Origin: Anaerorudis sp964444915
GTDB taxonomy: Bacteria > Bacteroidota > Bacteroidia > Bacteroidales > Dysgonomonadaceae
Assembly (NCBI GenBank): GCA_964444915.1
Contig: CAYUIY010000059.1
Location: forward strand, 1-12,640
DNA length: 12,640 bases
Direction: 5' to 3'
The notes below the pieces were generated by a model. The model was not told where the DNA came from. It saw only the letters and a list, made by a program, of their open reading frames with translations, and made no database searches. Made by a program: the position numbers and the translations under genes. Each line of letters begins with the position of its first letter. Within the stretch, counting starts at the first letter, position 1. Of the stretch, positions 8,047 to 12,640 are shown piece after piece.

Positions 8047-8961
8047 TTAACTTTTTTTCTGCCGATAGATACCTATGTCGTTCATGGATGCGGGGTCTTC
8101 TATTGGTTCGATATGCGTGGAAACAGTTACAGGCACATCGAACATATCTTCGATCGATTGTTCAATAAGGTCGGCATAATCATGTCCTTTTTTTACTGTC
8201 CACCAACCGGGAACAAGTAAATGTACCGAGATAAACATACGTTGCCCCGCTTGTCGTGTCATCAAAGAATGGTAGTCAATATTTTTTTCTTTGAGTGAGT
8301 CCAGATAGGCTGTTATTTTTTTCATGGCCTCTTCCGAAATGGAAGCATCCATTAACCCGCTTGCCGATCGGCTAATGAGTTGATATCCAGTATAAATAAT
8401 ATTAATTGCCACTAAAATAGCGATAATCGGGTCTAAAATATAGATTCCTGTCAGTTTTACTACTAAAATTCCGGCAATGACTCCTATTGAGGTCCATACA
8501 TCGGTCATCAGGTGTTTTCCATCGGCCTCGAGAACGATCGAATTTCTTTTTTTACCGTTTTTGATAAGGATAAGCGCAACAACCAGATTGATCAGGGATG
8601 CTCCCAGAGAAAATAGCAGACCGATATTTAGGTTTTCCAACGGAGTAGGTTCGATGATACGAGGGACGGCCGAACGAATAATGCTTAATGCTGCAAGAAC
8701 AATGAGGGCACCTTCAATTGCACTCGAAAAATACTCGGCTTTTGTATGCCCATATTCATGTTCCTTATCCGCAGGTTTTGCCGAAATATGAAGCATAATC
8801 AGTGCTATTATTGCTCCGATGAGATTGACAAATGATTCCAATGCATCGGAAAAGAACCCCATTGATCCGGTGAGGTAGAAAGCACAAAATTTAAGCAGAA
8901 TAGTGGCTACAGCGGCGGTAATGGACAGGTATATAAATTGTTTCAGGGAGTTCTGTTCCAT
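8047..8961 (-). CDS. Cation diffusion facilitator (CDF) family divalent-metal transporter
   Basis: The 304-residue protein matches the CDF family: about six membrane helices in the first 200 residues (near 10-30, 36-59, 80-98, 112-133, 156-172, 175-197) and a cytoplasmic domain after that. CDF proteins export Zn2+, Fe2+, Mn2+ or related ions in exchange for protons. Helix 5 keeps H150 and D154. In helix 2, the two positions that are Asp in E. coli FieF/YiiP appear as E42 and N46 (DALESFVN). The C-terminal domain keeps H231, H247, H260 and H283, matching YiiP H232, H248, H261 and H283, which bind bridging Zn2+. The fold and dimer domain look intact, but the substrate cannot be stated. The gene stands alone, convergent with the ATPase operon, with ATG at 8961 as the first in-frame start. 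Confidence 0.93.
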   Translation of the reverse strand: MEQNSLKQFIYLSITAAVATILLKFCAFYLTGSMGFFSDALESFVNLIGAIIALIMLHISAKPADKEHEYGHTKAEYFSSAIEGALIVLAALSIIRSAVPRIIEPTPLENLNIGLLFSLGASLINLVVALILIKNGKKRNSIVLEADGKHLMTDVWTSIGVIAGILVVKLTGIYILDPIIAILVAINIIYTGYQLISRSASGLMDASISEEAMKKITAYLDSLKEKNIDYHSLMTRQAGQRMFISVHLLVPGWWTVKKGHDYADLIEQSIEDMFDVPVTVSTHIEPIEDPASMNDIGIYRQKKS

Positions 8962-8992
8962 ACGATGAATGATTTAGAAAAAGTTGTGAATT

Positions 8993-9000
8993 CAAATTTA
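8993..9000 (-). promoter_or_regulatory. Candidate -7 box for the CDF transporter gene
   Basis: On the - strand this reads TAAATTTG, an exact fit to the Bacteroidetes -7 consensus TAnnTTTG, 31 nt ahead of the start codon. No good TTG or TTTG -33 element is present at the right distance; TCTG at about 9021-9024 is the closest, so support is partial. Confidence 0.4.
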
Positions 9001-9123
9001 GATAAATTCTTTTTATTCTACAGAAAATAGGCTTCGATTTTTATGCAAAATAGATTTGTTATAAGTAGGATGGATTTATTTAGCTGAATTTACGTTGGGC
9101 GAAAAAAACAGGCTTAGGAAATA

Positions 9124-9155
9124 TTGCAAATAATGCAGGAAATGTATTATCTTTG
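9124..9155 (+). promoter_or_regulatory. Promoter of the tRNA-Tyr/tRNA-Gly unit
   Basis: TTG at 9124-9126 and TATCTTTG at 9148-9155, separated by 21 nt, form a near-ideal Bacteroidetes housekeeping promoter (TTTG at -33, TAnnTTTG at -7). Transcription should start near 9160, about a dozen nucleotides before the first tRNA. The interval 8962-9123 otherwise holds only the presumed start region of the divergent CDF gene. Confidence 0.8.
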
Positions 9156-9172
9156 CATCGTTTTCAACAGAT

Positions 9173-9254
9173 GGGCAGTTTCCAGAGTGGCCAAATGGAG
9201 CTGACTGTAACTCAGCTGGCGTAGCCTTCGGTGGTTCGAATCCATCACTGCCCA
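9173..9254 (+). tRNA. tRNA-Tyr (anticodon GUA)
   Basis: The acceptor stem pairs GGGCAGT (9173-9179) with ACTGCCC (9247-9253), followed by discriminator A. The anticodon arm is GCTGA-CTGTAAC-TCAGC, giving anticodon GUA. The long variable arm is that of a class II tRNA, as expected for bacterial tRNA-Tyr. The T arm reads GGTGG-TTCGAAT-CCATC. The 3' CCA is not encoded and must be added by tRNA nucleotidyltransferase. Confidence 0.97.
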
Positions 9255-9318
9255 CAAAAACACCGGGGGAAGATTGATGTTTTCACACAACGGATATTTT
9301 CACCGGAAGTGAGGAATT

Positions 9319-9337
9319 GTTGATTCATCAACTTTTT
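9319..9337 (+). other. Small hairpin with T-run between the two tRNAs
   Basis: GTTGA (9319-9323) and TCAAC (9328-9332) form a 5-bp stem around TTCA, followed directly by five T. It could be a weak terminator or a processing signal in the tRNA precursor. The short stem makes it uncertain, and no separate promoter is clear between the tRNAs, so co-transcription of the two tRNAs is more likely. Confidence 0.3.
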
Positions 9338-9345
9338 ACTACTTT

Positions 9346-9418
9346 GCGGAAGTAGCTCAGTCGATAGAGCATCAGCCTTCCAAGCTGAGGGTCGCGGGTT
9401 TGAGTCCCGTCTTCCGCT
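9346..9418 (+). tRNA. tRNA-Gly (anticodon UCC)
   Basis: The acceptor stem pairs GCGGAAG (9346-9352) with CTTCCGC (9411-9417), followed by discriminator T. The anticodon arm TCAGC-CTTCCAA-GCTGA gives anticodon UCC, reading GGA and GGG glycine codons. The T arm contains GGGTTTGAGTCCC with the TTTGAGT loop. CCA is not encoded. It lies 91 nt after tRNA-Tyr and probably shares its promoter. Confidence 0.97.
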
Positions 9419-9431
9419 CATTTAATCATTC

Positions 9432-9468
9432 AAAGAAAAGCGGCTAGTAAATTGGTCGCTTTTTCTTT
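9432..9468 (+). terminator. Terminator after tRNA-Gly
   Basis: AAAGAAAAGCG (9432-9442) pairs with CGCTTTTTCTTT (9457-9468) with one extra T. Wobble pairs GCTA/TGGT extend the stem inward. The T-rich right arm ends 18 nt before the start codon of the MATE gene. It most likely ends the tRNA transcript, and any read-through would feed the MATE gene. Confidence 0.75.
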
Positions 9469-9486
9469 TGGCAAAAAACAGATTCC

Positions 9487-10857
9487 ATGTCGGGCAAGTC
9501 GTCAGGTACAGAACACATACGCGATTTCACGCAAGGGAAGATTTTCAGTCAACTCATTGCGTTAGCTATGCCGTTAATGGCGGTTAGCTTTATCCAGATG
9601 ACTTATAATCTGGTAGATATCATGTGGATTGGCAGACTTGGCAGCCGATCGGTTGCTGCCGTGGGGACAATCGGTATGATCATGTGGATGATGAATTCGC
9701 TTGCCTTGACTTCAAAGGTGAGTGCCGAAATTTCTATTGGGCAATCTGTTGGCGCGAAACGGATCGATCAAGCAGTTATTTATGCATCGCACACCACGAG
9801 TCTTGCTATCTTGCTGGGTGTGTCTTTTGCATTACTTTTTATTGGTTTTCCCCATCCTTTTGTATCTTTTTTCAAGCTGCAGAGTGATATTGCGGCAGAA
9901 GCCGTGAATTATCTGCGAATTGTGGCGTTTGGTTTACCTTTTGCTTTTTTGACTCTTAATTTTTCGGGCATTTATGTTGGGTTGGGTAGGAGCGATATCC
10001 CGTTTTATTTTAATGGTATAGGACTCGTATTGAACATCATTCTCGACCCTGTTTTTATTTTTGGTATAGGTCCTTTTACGGCATTGGGCTCGTCCGGGGC
10101 TGCGTTAGCCACATGTATATCTCAATTTGTTGTAGCCATGTTGTTCGTTTATCATTTAAAAAGGAAAAACGGTTTATTGGGTAAATTTCCTTTTTTTGTT
10201 CGTCTTCATAAAAGATATACGGGTAACATTTTGAAACTCGGATTGCCTGTTGCGGCCATGAATATGTATTTTTCTTTCATCAGCATGAATCTTGCACGTA
10301 TTGCATCGATACATGGAGGTCATTTGGGTGTTACCAGCCAGACGACCGGCGGTCAGATTGAAGGGATTACTTGGAATACTTCGCAGGGCTTTTCGACGGC
10401 ATTAGGTAGTTTCGTGGCACAAAATTATGCTGCCCGTCGTATGGATCGGGCATGGAAAGCTTATCACTACACCCTGTTTATGATGGGTATTTTGGGAATA
10501 GTTGTTTCTCTTGCTTTTATGCTTGCAGGTGAAAATATATTTGCTCTCTTCATTCCCGAAAAAGCAGCGTATAAAGCCGGCGGTCAGTATCTGTTCATAA
10601 TGGGAATATCGCAATTATTTATGATGTCGGAACTTACTACGCAAGGGATGTTCAACGGGATAGGGAAAACAACCATTCCGGCATTCATCAGTATCGTTTT
10701 TAACACACTGCGTATTCCGCTGGCTGTGTTTTTGGCAGGGAAAATGGGCATAACCGGTGTATGGTGGGCTATCAGCCTGTCTTCTATTATGAAAGGCATT
10801 GTTTCTCCTATTTGGTTTTACTTTTTGCAGCGAAAAATTCGGTCAGCATCCCGGTAG
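9487..10857 (+). CDS. MATE-family multidrug/sodium antiporter
   Basis: The 456-residue integral membrane protein has about twelve helices and the internal two-fold repeat of the MATE family (DinF/NorM-like), which exports drugs or metabolites in exchange for Na+ or H+. The first half contains MPLMAVSFIQMTYNLVDIMW (29-48), with the conserved Asp at 44, then EISIGQSVGAKRIDQA (81-96). The matching motif of the second half is FVAQNYAARRMDRA (309-322). The linker region carries the hallmark LDPVFIFGIGP (186-196). The real substrate cannot be read from sequence. The start at 9487 gives a short polar N-terminal tail before helix 1; no Shine-Dalgarno site or clear promoter lies in the 18 nt between it and the preceding terminator. 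The 3' end overlaps the convergent alanine-dehydrogenase-like gene by 15 nt. Confidence 0.95.
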   Translation: MSGKSSGTEHIRDFTQGKIFSQLIALAMPLMAVSFIQMTYNLVDIMWIGRLGSRSVAAVGTIGMIMWMMNSLALTSKVSAEISIGQSVGAKRIDQAVIYASHTTSLAILLGVSFALLFIGFPHPFVSFFKLQSDIAAEAVNYLRIVAFGLPFAFLTLNFSGIYVGLGRSDIPFYFNGIGLVLNIILDPVFIFGIGPFTALGSSGAALATCISQFVVAMLFVYHLKRKNGLLGKFPFFVRLHKRYTGNILKLGLPVAAMNMYFSFISMNLARIASIHGGHLGVTSQTTGGQIEGITWNTSQGFSTALGSFVAQNYAARRMDRAWKAYHYTLFMMGILGIVVSLAFMLAGENIFALFIPEKAAYKAGGQYLFIMGISQLFMMSELTTQGMFNGIGKTTIPAFISIVFNTLRIPLAVFLAGKMGITGVWWAISLSSIMKGIVSPIWFYFLQRKIRSASR

Positions 10858-12051
10858 AAATAAACCGATATCGTTCACCGGCAGATTGAAGTGGTTTGCA
10901 ACGTATGAGTTGACCATCCTTCCGGAATACATATAAAAGCCACCGGCGAATCCTCTATCGAGACGTGCAAACTGGTCTAAACCACCAAAATCGGCGAGAA
11001 AAGTAAAGAGGGAAGAAAAAATATTGCTCAATGCGATAGAAGCCGTTCGTGCTACACGTGAACTGATGTTGGGTTCGCAAAAGTGGAGTACGCCGTATTT
11101 TTCGAAAATGTAAGGATGATCGGGCAAACAAGCTTCCATCGTGGTTTCAAAGCATCCCCCTTGAGCAATGCGCAAATCGATGATGATGGCCCCCTTTTTC
11201 ATTTCACGAACCAAATCGGTAGAAATACGGTAGAAGTGGGTTTTATTAACGTATTGCATGGCCCCGATTACGACATCAGCCGAGCGAAAGGTGTTTCTCA
11301 AAACATTGGGCTGCAAGGTGGATGTAAAAAGTGTTTGCCCCAGAGTTTGTCGAATATTTCGAAGTTTGTCGATATCGTCGTCAAACACCTTTACCAACGC
11401 ACCTAGCGCCATTGCTGCCCTTGCGGCTACTATTCCGGCTACGCCGGCTCCAATAATGACCACTTCGGTGGGCGAAATGCCGGGAATGCTTCCCAGAAGA
11501 ATTCCTTTTCCTCCATGTGCATTGCTGAGCAACTCTGCCGCTAAAGTGATTGAGTAGGCGCCTTCGATTTCGGACATGGATGTTACGAAAGGAGACATTT
11601 CCGTGTTGTCGTAAATAAGTTCATATGCCAGTGCATTGATTCTTTTTTCAGACATTAATTCCAGTGTGGACTTAGTCAGTTGATACAATTGTAAGAATGA
11701 GAACACGGTGGTTCGGGGTTTCATCATTTCCACTTCTTCCAAGAGGGGAGGAGATATTTTGATGATCAGATCGGCCTGCATGATTTCTCTATGGGTATCA
11801 ACAATCTCGGCACCGGCGTCGGCATACGAATTATCGGAATAATTAATCCCTTGTCCGGCTCCTTTTTCTATAAGCACGCGATGCCCTTCTTCAACCAATA
11901 AAGCCGTTGTTTCCGGAGTAAGCGCCAATCGTTTTTCTATCGACTGATTTTCTTTTGGAAGGCCAATTATTAGCGAAGCTTTTTTCTTATCGACTTTTTG
12001 CAGCAATTCGTGCACACAAAAAGAAGTATTTTTTAGTGGTTCGTAAATCAT
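10843..12051 (-). CDS. Alanine dehydrogenase / PntA-family protein with altered catalytic residues
   Basis: The 402-residue protein matches the alanine dehydrogenase/transhydrogenase-alpha family over its whole length, plus an N-terminal extension of about 25 residues that I recall in other Bacteroidetes members. The substrate-domain Arg is R41 (KRLALTPE) and the substrate Lys is K98 (IIKISPP). The NAD-binding loop is GAGVAG at 201-206, with acidic D224-D226 at the end of the next strand. QGGCFE is at 297-302 and N328 lies in EPNIS. Two residues known as catalytic in Mycobacterium tuberculosis Ald are changed: His96 corresponds to Q121 (SFLQLYQL) and Asp270 to A296 (IDLRIAQGG). Normal oxidation of L-alanine to pyruvate and ammonia is therefore doubtful. 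The start overlaps the aroK stop (ATGA, 12048-12051), implying translational coupling. The last residues overlap the MATE gene. Confidence 0.85.
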   Translation of the reverse strand: MIYEPLKNTSFCVHELLQKVDKKKASLIIGLPKENQSIEKRLALTPETTALLVEEGHRVLIEKGAGQGINYSDNSYADAGAEIVDTHREIMQADLIIKISPPLLEEVEMMKPRTTVFSFLQLYQLTKSTLELMSEKRINALAYELIYDNTEMSPFVTSMSEIEGAYSITLAAELLSNAHGGKGILLGSIPGISPTEVVIIGAGVAGIVAARAAMALGALVKVFDDDIDKLRNIRQTLGQTLFTSTLQPNVLRNTFRSADVVIGAMQYVNKTHFYRISTDLVREMKKGAIIIDLRIAQGGCFETTMEACLPDHPYIFEKYGVLHFCEPNISSRVARTASIALSNIFSSLFTFLADFGGLDQFARLDRGFAGGFYMYSGRMVNSYVANHFNLPVNDIGLFLPGC

Positions 12052-12584
12052 TTGTTCCGAGTTTTCAATTGTTCGGCTATTCGGTTTACTGTAATATGCA
12101 GATGTTTTTTGGTTATCAGCTTGTCGCTTTTAATCACAAGATCTGCTTTATTGTAATAACGTTCTCTTTCATGAAGTTGTTTATCGATAAAAGGAATTAA
12201 TTCTTCTTTTGATTTTCCTGCAATAAGCGGCCTGATGGTTTTTGATGCTAAGAGCCGGTTGGCCAATTCTTCGGGTTCAACTTGAATGTATATCGTTGTT
12301 CCTGCTTTGTTCATCACTTCCATATTATCGAAGAAACAAGGTGTTCCTCCTCCGCATGAAATCACAATATTTTCAAAAGTCGAAACTTCATGTAAAGCTT
12401 TTCGTTCGATGTTTCTGAATCCTTCTTCTCCTTTTTCCTCAAACAGTTGATGGATACTTTTTCGATGTGTGTCTTGTATATATTTGTCCAAATCGATGAA
12501 GTCAAGCTGTAAAACGTTGCTCAGCTCCTTTCCGATTGTTGTTTTGCCTGCCCCCATGTAACCGATGAGAAATATACGTTTCAT
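12048..12584 (-). CDS. aroK: Shikimate kinase
   Basis: The 178-residue protein has the normal length of shikimate kinase, the cytosolic enzyme that phosphorylates shikimate at the 3-hydroxyl with ATP in the chorismate (aromatic amino acid) pathway. The Walker A motif is GYMGAGKTT at 8-16. Shikimate-binding residues are in place: D31 and D33 (DLDKYI), R57 (GFRNIE) and the glycine triplet 78-80 (SCGGGTP). The lid Arg is R118 (IRPLIAG), and the C-terminal Arg lies in HERERYY near 140-142. All catalytic features are present. It is the first gene of a two-gene unit with the alanine-dehydrogenase-like gene, sharing the ATGA overlap. Confidence 0.97.
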   Translation of the reverse strand: MKRIFLIGYMGAGKTTIGKELSNVLQLDFIDLDKYIQDTHRKSIHQLFEEKGEEGFRNIERKALHEVSTFENIVISCGGGTPCFFDNMEVMNKAGTTIYIQVEPEELANRLLASKTIRPLIAGKSKEELIPFIDKQLHERERYYNKADLVIKSDKLITKKHLHITVNRIAEQLKTRNK

Positions 12585-12600
12585 TTTTTTTATTTTGGCA

Positions 12601-12635
12601 CAAAAATAACGAATTATCTATAATAATGGAACAAA
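12601..12635 (-). promoter_or_regulatory. Candidate promoter of the aroK operon
   Basis: Read on the - strand, TTTG (12635-12632) is followed 23 nt later by TATTTTTG (12608-12601), which fits the -7 consensus TAnnTTTG. The spacing is slightly long. Transcription would start about ten nucleotides before the aroK ATG at 12584, giving a very short leader. Confidence 0.5.
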
Positions 12636-12640
12636 CAATC

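Noticed and set aside
8477..8791. 104-codon + strand open frame inside the CDF gene
   Set aside because: It is antisense to a conserved transporter, and the translation matches no known family.
9173..9418. tRNA pair as an integration site for a mobile element
   Set aside because: No integrase gene, no repeated tRNA 3' end and no change in gene type is seen on either side. Neighbouring genes are ordinary chromosomal genes.
1..12640. CRISPR array, insertion sequence or phage genes
   Set aside because: No regularly spaced repeats, transposase, integrase or phage structural genes were seen on either strand.

Overview
The window reads as chromosomal DNA of a Bacteroidetes bacterium, most likely order Bacteroidales. 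The grounds are AT-rich intergenic DNA, little use of Shine-Dalgarno sites, TAnnTTTG-type promoter -7 boxes (clearest before the tRNA pair, 9148-9155), protein sequences typical of the phylum, and a V-type ATPase operon of the form found in anaerobic Bacteroidales. I cannot name genus or species.

Layout. 1-52: intrinsic terminator of a gene to the left. 53-410: long non-coding leader with one candidate promoter. 411-7943: a seven-gene V/A-type ATPase operon on the + strand, in the order E, DUF2764-like protein, A, B, D, I, K, with gaps of 18, 23, 37 and 1 nt, a 7-nt overlap, and a 45-nt gap. It closes at a strong bidirectional terminator (7982-8015) shared with a convergent cation diffusion facilitator gene (8047-8961, -). 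8962-9172: divergent promoter region. 9173-9418: tRNA-Tyr(GUA) and tRNA-Gly(UCC), followed by a terminator. 9487-10857: MATE-family efflux pump (+). 10843-12584: two-gene - strand operon of shikimate kinase (aroK) and an alanine-dehydrogenase-family protein, which overlaps the MATE gene tail to tail by 15 nt.

How the genes work together. A and B form the catalytic head, D the rotor axle, E the peripheral stalk, I the ion-channel subunit and K the rotor ring. K carries all five side chains or positions known to bind Na+ in the Enterococcus hirae ring, so the machine is probably Na+-coupled. Canonical subunits C/d, F and G/H are not encoded here. The DUF2764-like protein between E and A is the obvious candidate for one of these roles. 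The same gene order is known from Chlamydiae and spirochaetes.

No wholly new system is evident. The points most worth a second look are the DUF2764-like subunit with the reduced subunit set, the Pro-to-Ala change in the A-subunit P-loop, the alanine-dehydrogenase homologue that lacks both textbook catalytic residues (His to Gln, Asp to Ala), and the non-standard metal-site residues of the cation transporter.
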